A DNA stretch of 42,469 bases from Anaerolineales bacterium UBA1429 (GTDB lineage Bacteria; Chloroflexota; Anaerolineae; UBA1429): positions 1 through 42,469 of the forward strand of contig DCTX01000003.1 of NCBI GenBank assembly GCA_002329325.1. Direction: 5' to 3'. The position numbers and the translations under genes are program-made. The notes below the pieces were generated by a model, which did no database searches, was not told the origin of the DNA, and saw only the letters and a list, made by a program, of their open reading frames with translations. Within the stretch, counting starts at the first letter, position 1. Each line of letters begins with the position of its first letter. Below, piece after piece: positions 15,996 to 24,082 of this stretch.

Positions 15996-18634
15996 GGAAC
16001 GACCGAAGGCCAGATGCGATAGTGGACGCCGCCGCGATCGAGCCAGAGGGCGCCGCCCAGGGGATGGGAGATTAGCGAGCCCTCGGCGAACGCCTGATAG
16101 GTGCTCTCAAAGGCCAGCTCCGAGCCGAGGGCCCAGCCCAGGCGGTCTCTCACGCCGGGGATCTGGCACCAGGCCATCCCAAAGCCGCGGATCGGCTGCC
16201 ACAGCCCCGCGGGCGGCGTCGCCTCGCAGCTCAGATCGGGCAGGCCATCGTGCCAAAAGTCCTGGACGATGGTCCAGGTGGCATCGTCGTAGAGGATCAG
16301 GATCTGGCCCGTGGCGCCGAACCAGAACATCTCGCCGTTCTGGAAGGCCTGCCAGCCCCACTGACCCTTCTGGGCCGGGCCGTTGGCGCACCCCAGGCCT
16401 CCCGGCTCTGTGCGTTGCCAGGCGGCGTACAGCTCGGGCGCCACCGGATAGGCGCACTCGGGCGTTGCCGACGGTGTGGCCGTCGCCGACGGCCGGGGCG
16501 TGGCGGGCGTCACCGGCGCCGTCTCTGTCGGCGTGGGGGTCGCCGTCGGGGTGATCGTGGCAGTGGGCTCGAGGGTCGGCGTCAGCGGTGTGGCGGTGGG
16601 CAGCGGGGGCGCGGGCAAGGCCACATCCTGCACGACATAGATGCGCCCCTCATCAGCGGCGGCTAGGTAGATGCGCTGGGTGAGGGGATCCAGCGCGGCG
16701 CGGGCGATGGGATCGGGCACCTGCAGCGTCGTCGCGGCCGAGAGGGTGCGGGTATCCAGGGCCAGCAGGCGGGTGGGGCCCGTCTCCTCGGGCGCGGCAG
16801 TCAGGGCCAGCCAGAGCCGCCACAGCTCTGCGTGGAGCACCATGGCCTGGGGGTAGCGATCCAGCGCCTCGTAGGCGATCTCGGCAGCCGTCTCGCCCTC
16901 GGCCACCTGCAGCCCGAACTGGCCCATGTGGGCGTGAGTAGTGTAAAAGCGGTCGCTGCGCTCGTCATACACCGCCTGGATGACGCTCAGCCGCCCCGGA
17001 CTGGGTAACTCGGCGTTCCAGGCGCCCGCGGCCTCGCCCACCATCAGATATCCGCCGTTGGAGCCGGCGACGCCATTCCAGACCGTGGCGTAGAGCCGGT
17101 CGCGGCGGGTGTCGCGCAGGATGCTCGTCGGCGGGTAGCCTTCGCCCACGCCCAGGGCGATGCGCAGGAAGGTCTCCTCGCCGCTGGCCCAATCGAGGCG
17201 CAGGTCGCCCGCATAGAGGGCCTGGTGGGGCCCGTCCACAAACAGACCCCTGGGCTCGGCACCCGTGGCGTGGCGCTGGGTGACGTTGCCCTGGCGATCC
17301 AGCAGCAGGAGCTCCGCCTTCGCCCGATCCAGGACGGCGATGCGGTCCAGCGCGGGGACATAGGCGATCTCGCCGGGGTAGACGCCCACGGGCCAGATGC
17401 TGGCGGCGCCCCGGCGCCGGATCAGGCGGACCTCGCCCGTATTCAGGCCCACCAGAAGGCTGCCGGGCTCTGGGCCCGCCGCCAGAGCCGTGATCTGAAG
17501 CGCCAGCGGGCTGATCTCGAGGAGCGTCAGGTCCTCTGGCGACACGGCGACGACGGTGTGGCTTTCACCATGGGTGGCGAGGACGCGATCCGCTGCCGCG
17601 TCGTAGGCCAGCTCCTGGGGCGCCAGGCCAGAGATGGCCTCGGCCAGCAGCGCCCCGGTCTCCAGATCCAGGAGCGAGAGCCGATGGGTGGTCACGCCGG
17701 CGAGGATGGCGCGCTGGCGCACCGGATCGGCCCAGATGGCCCGCACGTCCTCTGGCGCTGCCAGGCGGGCCAGGGGCGTGAGGCTGGCGGCCTCCCAACG
17801 CTCCAGCCACGCGCCGCCGGTGGCGGGATCGGTGGTGCACAGGTAGAGGGCGTCGCCGGCCACGGCCAAGCTGGAGTGCCCGGAGACGGCCTGGGCCACC
17901 ACCGGCTGCCCGCTCTCGACATCGTAGAGGGCGATCTGCTGGTAGGTGCCCACCAACACGCGCCCGCCCACCAGCGCCAGGTCCTGCACCATGCCGTCAG
18001 CAGGCGCGGGGGCTGGCGCCTGCGCCTGGCCCGTGGCAACGTCCAGGCGCGCCAGCTCGCCCGAGAAGGCGCCGAGCCAGAGCTGGTCGCCCACCAGGAC
18101 GCCCGCCGCCGGCTCGAACGACAGCTCCCAGCGGTCCACGATCTCCTCGCCCGCCACGACAAGGATGGCCTTGCCGAACTCGCTCAGCACGTATAGCCGG
18201 TCGCGCTCCGGATCGGCGACCAGGCCATAGGGCCCTTGTTCCAGAGATAGCACGCCGCGCACCTCTCCGTCCTGCAAGATGGACAGATTGCGGCTATCCT
18301 CGTTGGCGACATAGACGCGCTCTCCCACGAGGGCGATGGCGCTGGGCCGGAGTCCCGGCTCTGGCGGCCCCGCCAGCTCGATCACCTCGACCACGGCGGG
18401 CGTTGCCGGAAGGGTCGGGATGGGCTGCCAGGCCGCCTCGTCAGGCGTGGCCGTCGCGGATACTGTGGCGATGGTGGTGGCGGTGGGCGCGGTCGTCTCG
18501 GCGATGGTGGGGGTGGCTTGCGGCCCCAGGATCGCCTGCAGGCTGTCACATCCGCTGGCCAGAATGGCCCACAGCAGCAGAACGCTCAGGAGCAGTATGC
18601 GCGCGGTGCTCCGCAAGGAGATTCGTCTTGTCAT
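15992..18634 (-). CDS. Beta-propeller lipoprotein with Thr/Pro linker and aromatic C-terminal domain
   Basis: This 880-aa surface lipoprotein starts with MTRRISLRSTARI, a hydrophobic segment and a lipobox ending in Cys (ILASGC, about residue 29). A Thr-rich stretch and roughly 580 residues of short beta-repeats follow (for example VYVANEDSRNLSILQDGE, RLYVLSEFGKAILVV), typical of NHL/YVTN-like propellers. A Thr/Pro linker (about 700-745) then leads to a ~120-residue Trp/Gly-rich domain (FQNGEMFWFGATGQILILYD; VRDRLGWALGSELAFE) of a kind I associate with Chloroflexota secreted proteins. The start ATG overlaps the thiI stop (ATGA) and has GGAGG four nt upstream. The stop overlaps the malQ start. 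No enzymatic motif is seen; a role in surface binding is a guess. Confidence 0.8.
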   Translation of the reverse strand: MTRRISLRSTARILLLSVLLLWAILASGCDSLQAILGPQATPTIAETTAPTATTIATVSATATPDEAAWQPIPTLPATPAVVEVIELAGPPEPGLRPSAIALVGERVYVANEDSRNLSILQDGEVRGVLSLEQGPYGLVADPERDRLYVLSEFGKAILVVAGEEIVDRWELSFEPAAGVLVGDQLWLGAFSGELARLDVATGQAQAPAPAPADGMVQDLALVGGRVLVGTYQQIALYDVESGQPVVAQAVSGHSSLAVAGDALYLCTTDPATGGAWLERWEAASLTPLARLAAPEDVRAIWADPVRQRAILAGVTTHRLSLLDLETGALLAEAISGLAPQELAYDAAADRVLATHGESHTVVAVSPEDLTLLEISPLALQITALAAGPEPGSLLVGLNTGEVRLIRRRGAASIWPVGVYPGEIAYVPALDRIAVLDRAKAELLLLDRQGNVTQRHATGAEPRGLFVDGPHQALYAGDLRLDWASGEETFLRIALGVGEGYPPTSILRDTRRDRLYATVWNGVAGSNGGYLMVGEAAGAWNAELPSPGRLSVIQAVYDERSDRFYTTHAHMGQFGLQVAEGETAAEIAYEALDRYPQAMVLHAELWRLWLALTAAPEETGPTRLLALDTRTLSAATTLQVPDPIARAALDPLTQRIYLAAADEGRIYVVQDVALPAPPLPTATPLTPTLEPTATITPTATPTPTETAPVTPATPRPSATATPSATPECAYPVAPELYAAWQRTEPGGLGCANGPAQKGQWGWQAFQNGEMFWFGATGQILILYDDATWTIVQDFWHDGLPDLSCEATPPAGLWQPIRGFGMAWCQIPGVRDRLGWALGSELAFESTYQAFAEGSLISHPLGGALWLDRGGVHYRIWPSVVP

Positions 18635-19755
18635 AATGCCTCCGGGGCGCCGCACAGCGCCGCCTCGATCCGTTGCAGCTCCGCGATGCTGGCATGGGTG
18701 AGGGGGTGCAGAGGCACGTAACGGCAGGGGGCGCTGCTGCGCGTCGAGGTGTCAAAGGTGCCGATTCTTCTGGCGAGATCCACGATCTCGGTCTTGTCCA
18801 TGCCGATCAGGGGGCGCAGGATGGGCATGGGCATGCCGAAGGAGATCACTTCCATGTTGGAGAGGGTCTGGCTGGCCACCTGGCCCAGTGAGTCGCCCAT
18901 GACGATGGCGTGGGCGCGGAGCATCCCGGCCAGCTCGCACGCCTTGCGCAGCATGGCCCGCTTGCACAGGAGGCAGCTCCAGCGCTCCTCGCCCAGACGC
19001 TGCAGCTCGCTGAGCGCCGGCTCGATCACCTCGGCGTGGGAGAGAATCGTGGGCCTGAGCTGCCAGCCATAGCTATAGCGGCGTAGCTGCTCGATGTTGT
19101 CCAGCGCCTTTTGCGTCTCGATCTCGTCCTGGCTGAGGTGCAGGGGGATGACGGAGCAGCCCCGCTTCATCATGAGCCAGGCGGCCACCGGCGAATCGAT
19201 GCCCCCCGAGATCAGGGCCACGACGCGGCCCTCGACGCCCAGCGGCAGGCCGCCAGGCGCGGGGATGACGCGATGGTACACGAGGGCCATCTCGTCGGCG
19301 ATCTCGATGCCGATGGTCAGGTCGGCCTGGGGCGAGAGGTCCACGGCAGCGCCCGAGCGCTGGAGCACCGCTGCGCCCACGTCCTGGTTCAGCTCCCTGG
19401 AGTTCAGCGGGAACGACTTGCTGGCGCGGCGGGCCTGGATGCGAAACGTCCGCCCCGGCCCCAAATCGGCCTCTTCGGCCTGACGCAGGGCCTCCGCGGT
19501 AATGGCCGCCAGGTCCCGCGGGACCGCCACGGCGGGGCTCACCGACACGAGCCCAAAGACGCGGCTGAGGGGCTCCAGGGCGGCGTGGGGGGCATCCGTG
19601 TGGACATAGATGCGCTGGCCTACCGAGCGCACGACGCCCTCGATGGCGTTCTCACTGAGGCACGCCCGCACGTTGCGGCGCAGGCGCCGCAGCAGCACGT
19701 GCCGGTTTCGCCCCTTGAGGGCTACCTCGCCATAGCGCAGCAATACGAGATTCAT
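18631..19755 (-). CDS. thiI: tRNA 4-thiouridine synthase (sulfurtransferase)
   Basis: ThiI adenylates U8 of tRNA and transfers sulfur to make 4-thiouridine; it also feeds thiamine thiazole synthesis in some bacteria. The 374-aa protein has an N-terminal ferredoxin-like/THUMP part (1-~165, GEVALKGRNRHVLLRRL), then the PP-loop SGGIDS (183-188) and the conserved SCLLCKRAM and PCRYVPLHP cysteine motifs. The C-terminal rhodanese domain of the E. coli enzyme is absent, as in most non-enteric versions, so it may take sulfur directly from a cysteine desulfurase. It opens an apparent operon with the propeller lipoprotein and malQ (ATGA overlaps), driven by a strong promoter 28 nt upstream. The ribosome binding site is AGGGAGG. 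Confidence 0.93.
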   Translation of the reverse strand: MNLVLLRYGEVALKGRNRHVLLRRLRRNVRACLSENAIEGVVRSVGQRIYVHTDAPHAALEPLSRVFGLVSVSPAVAVPRDLAAITAEALRQAEEADLGPGRTFRIQARRASKSFPLNSRELNQDVGAAVLQRSGAAVDLSPQADLTIGIEIADEMALVYHRVIPAPGGLPLGVEGRVVALISGGIDSPVAAWLMMKRGCSVIPLHLSQDEIETQKALDNIEQLRRYSYGWQLRPTILSHAEVIEPALSELQRLGEERWSCLLCKRAMLRKACELAGMLRAHAIVMGDSLGQVASQTLSNMEVISFGMPMPILRPLIGMDKTEIVDLARRIGTFDTSTRSSAPCRYVPLHPLTHASIAELQRIEAALCGAPEAL

Positions 19756-19782
19756 GTCCTCCCTCTCTTGGCGTCACAGCCC

Positions 19783-19810
19783 ATTATAGCGCCAGAGCAG
19801 AGAGCGTCAA
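19783..19810 (-). promoter_or_regulatory. Strong sigma70-type promoter for thiI
   Basis: On the minus strand TTGACG (19810-19805), a 16-nt spacer and a consensus TATAAT (19788-19783) lie ~28 nt upstream of the ATG, giving a short leader. Confidence 0.7.
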
Positions 19811-20056
19811 TCGGCCCCGCCGGTGCGCTCGCGGCGGCGGCCGCGTCGGCCCCGTGGCACGGCGCCGACGGCGGATCACGCACGACACGGGCGCTGGCGA
19901 TCTTGCCCCACTTGTTTATGGCGTACTGCGTTTCTCTTGCCCCGGTGCGCTGCGCCGGCATGCTCCGTGATCACCGAGTGGGATGCGCACCCGCTCGGCG
20001 CCATGACCGTGCATCTCGCGGGCTCTCACATCGGCCTGAACGCCCTGCGCGAGGGC

Positions 20057-20084
20057 TTGAGGAGGCGGCGCGATGGGGTATACT
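20057..20084 (+). promoter_or_regulatory. Sigma70-type promoter for the mannonate dehydratase-like gene
   Basis: TTGAGG (20057-20062), a 16-nt spacer and TATACT (20079-20084) lie 62 nt before the ATG at 20147. This indicates that longer in-frame upstream starts are not used. Confidence 0.6.
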
Positions 20085-20146
20085 ATCGGCGGACGAACTG
20101 GATCTGGGCCGGGGCGGCCCTCGGCCACGAAGGAAAGGAACCTGGC

Positions 20147-21145
20147 ATGTACCTGGGCGCACAGATCCCCATCAATGACGAGAACCTGGCTTTCTGCCGC
20201 CAGATGGGTGTGACGCATATCGATACGACCCCGGCCGGCCTACCCGGCTTTGAGCAGGTGCTCTGGCGCGCGGACGCCCTCACGGCGCTGCGCGAGCGGG
20301 TGGAGGCCCACGGCCTGATCCTGGCGGCGCTCCATCTGCCCCTCACCTCGGCGGGCATCGAGCGGCAGGTCTGGCCTGACATCATGTTGGCTGGCCCCCA
20401 GCGCGACCGCCAGATCGCCAAGGCGATCCAGTGCATCGAGGCTGCGGCGCAGGCGGGCATTCCGCTCTTGCTCTACAACCTGGCGATCCTGCCCGTAGTG
20501 CGCTCGCCTCAGCGCTCGCCCGGGCGCGGCGGCCTGGGCTACAGCCACTTTGACTATGAGGAGCTGAAGAACGATCCGCCGCTGCCCTATGCACCGGTGA
20601 CGGCGGAGCAGGCCTGGGAGCGCATCAGCTACTTTGTAGAGCGGGTGATCCCGGCGGCGGAGTCGCTGGGCGTGCGCCTGGGATGCCACCAGCACGATCC
20701 GGGCATGCCGGCCGGCGTGGGCTACCGGGGGATCGAGCGCGTGCTGGGGAGCCTAGAGGGCGTCCAGCGGTTCCTTGCCCTCAGCGATAGCCCGTACCAC
20801 GGGCTGAACTTTTGCCAGGGCACGATCAGCGAGATGTGCACCGATCCGGAGCAGGTGTACGAGGCGATCCGCACCCTGGGCCAGGGCGGGCGCATCTTCT
20901 GGGTGCACTTTCGCAACATCCGCGGCGGCTATCTGCGCTTTGACGAGGTCATGCCCGACGAGGGCGACGTGGACATGGTGCGCGCCCTCAAGGCGTACCA
21001 GGCCATCGGCTATGAGGGGGTGCTGGTGCCGGACCATGTGCCCCAATCGCAGCACGATACACACTATGGGCATCGCGCCCATGCCTTCTGCTACGGCTAC
21101 ATCCGGGGGCTCCTGCAGGCCCTGGGCGCCGAGTCTGCCGTCTGA
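20147..21145 (+). CDS. Mannonate dehydratase-like (UxuA family) enzyme
   Basis: UxuA dehydrates D-mannonate to 2-keto-3-deoxygluconate in glucuronate catabolism, using a divalent metal in a TIM barrel. This 332-aa protein is shorter than E. coli UxuA (about 394). It keeps the family landmarks: GCHQHDP (H181) in place of IHPDDPP, DSPYHGLNFCQG (C223), VHFRN (H254), GDVDM and VPDH (D296). The H/C/H/D set matches the metal ligands known for UxuA. The HQHDP variant and shorter length mean another sugar acid is possible. The start is the ATG with AAGGAA upstream, behind a good promoter. No other glucuronate genes are adjacent; the rhamnosidase-like gene is 18 kb away. Confidence 0.75.
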   Translation: MYLGAQIPINDENLAFCRQMGVTHIDTTPAGLPGFEQVLWRADALTALRERVEAHGLILAALHLPLTSAGIERQVWPDIMLAGPQRDRQIAKAIQCIEAAAQAGIPLLLYNLAILPVVRSPQRSPGRGGLGYSHFDYEELKNDPPLPYAPVTAEQAWERISYFVERVIPAAESLGVRLGCHQHDPGMPAGVGYRGIERVLGSLEGVQRFLALSDSPYHGLNFCQGTISEMCTDPEQVYEAIRTLGQGGRIFWVHFRNIRGGYLRFDEVMPDEGDVDMVRALKAYQAIGYEGVLVPDHVPQSQHDTHYGHRAHAFCYGYIRGLLQALGAESAV

Positions 21146-21149
21146 AGGT

Positions 21150-21178
21150 TTGGCGCGGCGTGCGCGGAAACGTATAAT
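21150..21178 (+). promoter_or_regulatory. Promoter for the yugP-rlmN-rpe transcript
   Basis: TTGGCG (21150-21155), a 17-nt spacer and a consensus TATAAT (21173-21178) lie 45 nt before the ATG at 21223. Confidence 0.65.
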
Positions 21179-21222
21179 CAGGTAAGAGAGATAGTCCGAT
21201 TCTGTAGGAGGTATCCATAGCC

Positions 21223-21924
21223 ATGTACTGGGGTCTGTTCAACCCGACGTATTTCCTCTTTGCCTTACCTGCCCTCGTGCTGGGGCTCTATGCCCAGTTC
21301 AAGGTTCAATCCGCCTACCGCAAGTACCTGCAGGTGCCCAACAGCTCCGGCCTCAGCGGCATGGAGGTGGCCCGGCGCCTGCTGCGCAACCTGGGCATGG
21401 GCCATGTCTCGCTGAACGAGACGGGGGGCTCGCTCTCCGACCACTATGATCCGCGTGACGAGAGCCTGCATCTCTCGCAGCACGTCTCGCGCACGGCGTC
21501 GGTGGCCGCCCTGGGCATCGTGGCCCACGAGATCGGCCACGCCATGCAAAAGCGAGACAACTATGTGCCCATGAAGCTGCGGACCGCCATCGTGCCCGTG
21601 GTGCAAATCGGCTCCTGGGTGGGGCCCCTGCTCTTCCTGGCGGGCATGCTGCTTGCCATGGCCAACCTTTCGCTGATCGGGCTGCTGCTCTTTTCCGGCA
21701 CGCTGCTCTTTTCGCTGGTGACGCTGCCCGTCGAGTACGATGCCAGCAACCGCGCTGTGGCGATGCTGACCCAGAGCGGCTTGATCATGTCTAGCGAGGA
21801 GGAAAAGGGCGTGCGGGCGGTGCTCTCGGGCGCGGCCCTCACCTATGTGGCCGCGGCGGTGCAATCGCTGATGACGATCCTCTACTATGTCTTTTTGCTC
21901 TCCGGGTCGCGTCGTCGCCGCTAA
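21223..21924 (+). CDS. Membrane zinc metallopeptidase (YugP type)
   Basis: This 233-aa membrane protein belongs to the neutral zinc metallopeptidase group exemplified by Bacillus YugP. It has an N-terminal membrane segment (FLFALPALVLGLYAQF), the zinc motif HEIGH (102-106) in GIVAHEIGHAMQKRD, two central membrane segments (about 125-165), the downstream EYDASNRA that supplies the third ligand, and a C-terminal membrane segment. Substrates of the family are not established; membrane protein quality control is the usual inference. GGAGGT lies about nine nt before the ATG. rlmN follows after 45 nt on the same strand, so co-transcription with rlmN and rpe is likely. Confidence 0.88.
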   Translation: MYWGLFNPTYFLFALPALVLGLYAQFKVQSAYRKYLQVPNSSGLSGMEVARRLLRNLGMGHVSLNETGGSLSDHYDPRDESLHLSQHVSRTASVAALGIVAHEIGHAMQKRDNYVPMKLRTAIVPVVQIGSWVGPLLFLAGMLLAMANLSLIGLLLFSGTLLFSLVTLPVEYDASNRAVAMLTQSGLIMSSEEEKGVRAVLSGAALTYVAAAVQSLMTILYYVFLLSGSRRRR

Positions 21925-21969
21925 GGCCGCGCACGGCGGGCCAGAGCCCTCAAAACGGGAGAAGGTCAC

Positions 21970-23049
21970 GTGCCCACGGACGAAAGGAACCGGATCAACC
22001 TGCTGGGTCTGTCGCTGGCCGAGCTGACGCAGCTCGTCGTGGATTGGGGCGAGCCGCGCTTTCGGGCCACCCAGATCTGGCGCTGGATCTATCACACCCT
22101 CACCGATGACCCCAACGAGATGGGCAACCTGCCCCTGGAGCTGCGACAGCGCCTGATGGACCGCACCTATATCGGTCACCTGCCGATGGTCGAGCGGATG
22201 GTCGAGCCCGATGGCCTGACGGAGAAGGTCGCCTTTCGCGCCCACGATGGCCAGATCATCGAGACGGTGCTGATGCGCTACACGAATCGCAACACCGTGT
22301 GCGTCTCTTCGCAGATCGGCTGCCCGTTGGGGTGCATGTTCTGCGCCACGGGGCGCAGCGGCTACACCCGTGATCTGACCGTCGGCGAGATCTCGGCCCA
22401 GGTGCTCTACTACAGCCAGCGGCTGCGCGAGGAGAACGCCCATGTGACCAACGTGGTCTTTATGGGCATGGGCGAGCCGCTGCTGAACTATGATGCAGTG
22501 TGGCAGGCCATCGCCAACCTGAACGACCGCGAGGGCCTGGCGCTGGGCGTGCGTCGCTTTACGATCTCCACGGCAGGGATCGTGCCGGGGATCGAGCGCA
22601 TGGCCAAGGCCGGGATGGAGGTGGGCCTGGCCATCTCGCTGCACGCCCCCACCGATGCCCTGCGCGACAAGCTGGCGCCGATCAATCGCCGCTACCCGCT
22701 GGCGCGCCTCATGGAGGCGGCCCGCCTCTATATCGAGCGCACTGGCCGCCGCATCACCTTCGAATATGCCCTGGCCGACGGCGTGAACGATTCCGACGAG
22801 TGCGCGCGCCGGACGGCCGAGCTGCTGGACGGGATGCTCTGCCACGTGAACCTGATCCCCATGAACCCGATCGCCGGGTGCGACTATGCGCCGTCCTCGG
22901 GGGAGCGGATCCTCCGCTTCCAGGAGCTCCTGGTGCAGGGGCGCATCCAGACCACGGTGCGCATTAGCCGGGGGGCCGACATCCAGGCAGCGTGCGGCCA
23001 GCTCCGCCTGCGGCAGCTGGCTGGCCCTCAAGAGGGAAGCGCCGAGTGA
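21970..23049 (+). CDS. rlmN: 23S rRNA/tRNA adenine-C2 methyltransferase
   Basis: RlmN is a radical SAM enzyme that methylates C2 of A2503 in 23S rRNA and of A37 in some tRNAs. The 359-aa protein has the radical SAM cluster motif C118-x3-C122-x2-C125 (GCPLGCMFCATG) and the C-terminal catalytic Cys342 (QAACGQLRL) that carries the methyl group. It also has GMGEPLLNYDAV and NLIPMNP. The start is a GTG preceded by GGGAGAAGG. Its stop overlaps the rpe start (GTGA), indicating coupling. The rlmN-rpe order with rpmB and asp23 next to it resembles Bacillus, where a phosphatase, a kinase and rsgA lie between. Confidence 0.96.
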   Translation: MPTDERNRINLLGLSLAELTQLVVDWGEPRFRATQIWRWIYHTLTDDPNEMGNLPLELRQRLMDRTYIGHLPMVERMVEPDGLTEKVAFRAHDGQIIETVLMRYTNRNTVCVSSQIGCPLGCMFCATGRSGYTRDLTVGEISAQVLYYSQRLREENAHVTNVVFMGMGEPLLNYDAVWQAIANLNDREGLALGVRRFTISTAGIVPGIERMAKAGMEVGLAISLHAPTDALRDKLAPINRRYPLARLMEAARLYIERTGRRITFEYALADGVNDSDECARRTAELLDGMLCHVNLIPMNPIAGCDYAPSSGERILRFQELLVQGRIQTTVRISRGADIQAACGQLRLRQLAGPQEGSAE

Positions 23050-23741
23050 GCACGGTGAGGCCGGTACGCATCGCCCCCTCGATCCTCTCGGCCGACTTTG
23101 CCCGCCTGGGCGAGCAGGTGCTGGAGGCTGAGGCGGCCGGCGCCGACTACCTGCATGTGGACGTGATGGACGGGCGCTTTGTGCCCAACCTGACCATCGG
23201 GCCCCTGGTGGTGCGGGCGTTGGCGCCGCTCACGCGGCTGCCGATCCATGTGCATCTGATGGTGGAACACCCCGAGGGTCAGATCGAGGCCTTTGCGGCG
23301 GCCGGCGCCCGCCTGATCACCGTGCATGTGGAGACCTGTCCGCACCTGCACCGCACGTTGGAGCAGATCCGCGGCGCCGGCGCGCTCCCTTCGGTGACAC
23401 TGAACCCGGCCACGCCCCTCGCCACGCTGGAGGAGGTGCTGGATCAGGTCGCCCTGGTGTTGGTGATGACGGTGGACCCGGGGTGGGGGGGACAGGAGAT
23501 GATCCCCGGTACCCTGGACAAGGTGCGGCGCCTGCGCCAGATGCTGGATCAACGCGGGTTGCACGAGTGCCTGATCGAAGTGGATGGCGGCGTCAACCTC
23601 GGGACGCTGCAGGCCGTGCTCGCTGCGGGGGCCGACGTGCTGGTGATGGGATCGGCCATCTTTGCCAGCGAGTGGGGCGTGGCCGGGGCCATGGCGCGCC
23701 TCCGCGCGGCCATCGAGGACGCGAAAAGGTCGCTACCCTAG
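23046..23741 (+). CDS. rpe: Ribulose-phosphate 3-epimerase
   Basis: Rpe interconverts ribulose 5-phosphate and xylulose 5-phosphate in the pentose phosphate pathway. This 231-aa TIM-barrel protein has the signatures IAPSILSADFARLGEQV, YLHVDVMDGRFVPN, HVHLMVEHPE, MTVDPGWGGQ, IEVDGGVN and GSAIF. These include the metal-binding His and catalytic Asp residues (HVDVMDG; VDGG). The GTG start overlaps the rlmN stop by four nt, with GAGGGAAG upstream. The last ~15 nt of the gene overlap the hairpin that terminates the convergent rpmB transcript. Confidence 0.96.
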   Translation: MSTVRPVRIAPSILSADFARLGEQVLEAEAAGADYLHVDVMDGRFVPNLTIGPLVVRALAPLTRLPIHVHLMVEHPEGQIEAFAAAGARLITVHVETCPHLHRTLEQIRGAGALPSVTLNPATPLATLEEVLDQVALVLVMTVDPGWGGQEMIPGTLDKVRRLRQMLDQRGLHECLIEVDGGVNLGTLQAVLAAGADVLVMGSAIFASEWGVAGAMARLRAAIEDAKRSLP

Positions 23742-23753
23742 AGGCAGCGACCT
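23727..23753 (-). terminator. rpmB terminator overlapping the 3' end of rpe
   Basis: AGGTCGCT (23727-23734) and AGCGACCT (23746-23753) form an 8-bp stem with an 11-nt loop. On the minus strand it is followed by TTTTCGC, so it works for rpmB. The left arm and the uridine tract lie inside the rpe coding sequence. Confidence 0.65.
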
Positions 23754-23779
23754 CTCATGCCGAGCAAAGCGAAACGGAG

Positions 23780-23965
23780 CTAGCCCTGTTTCTTGGCGAG
23801 GGTACGCATGCAGCTTGTGCAGATGCGCACGCGGCGGGGGCGCCCATCCACCATGATGATGGTCTTTTGAACGTTGGGCCGCCAGTTGCGGTTGGTGCGC
23901 CGCAAAGAGTGACTCACGTTGTGACCGAATTGCGGCCCTCTACCACAGATCTCACATTTTGCCAT
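23780..23965 (-). CDS. rpmB: 50S ribosomal protein L28
   Basis: L28 is a small structural protein of the large ribosomal subunit. The 61-aa protein begins MAKCEICGRGPQFGHNVSHS and keeps the zinc-ribbon form with C4/C7 and C49/C52 (CTSC). The ATG at 23965 has AAGGGG eight nt upstream. The gene is transcribed leftward, convergent with rpe and divergent from asp23, the same arrangement as rpmB beside yloU in Bacillus. Its promoter overlaps a large inverted repeat (24034-24055). Confidence 0.96.
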   Translation of the reverse strand: MAKCEICGRGPQFGHNVSHSLRRTNRNWRPNVQKTIIMVDGRPRRVRICTSCMRTLAKKQG

Positions 23966-24031
23966 CTCTTTTTCCCCTTTCGTGATCGCACCCTGCGAGG
24001 GGGGCGCGTATTTGCCTTGAGGCCGACAGCT

Positions 24032-24060
24032 ATGATACCATAGGCAAATGGTATCTGCAA
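24032..24060 (-). promoter_or_regulatory. rpmB promoter
   Basis: On the minus strand TTGCAG (24060-24055), a 17-nt spacer and TATCAT (24037-24032) lie about 67 nt upstream of the rpmB ATG. Confidence 0.6.
24034..24055. promoter_or_regulatory. Inverted repeat within the rpmB/asp23 divergent promoter
   Basis: GATACCAT (24034-24041) and ATGGTATC (24048-24055) form a perfect 8-bp dyad with a 6-nt centre, filling the space between the rpmB -35 and -10. A second overlapping pair, ATTTGCCT (24010-24017) with AGGCAAAT (24042-24049), also fits. This could be an operator controlling both directions, or an RNA structure. I cannot see a clear plus-strand promoter for asp23. Confidence 0.4.
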
Positions 24061-24082
24061 AACTCTTGCGAGGAGCCTTCCC

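Larger units (their letters stand above)
19756..20146. other. Divergent intergenic region thiI / mannonate dehydratase-like gene
   Basis: This 391-nt region holds the thiI promoter at its left end and the promoter of the rightward gene at its right end. The ~240 nt between (19811-20056) is GC-rich, and I see no convincing gene, RNA or repeat in it. Confidence 0.5.
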
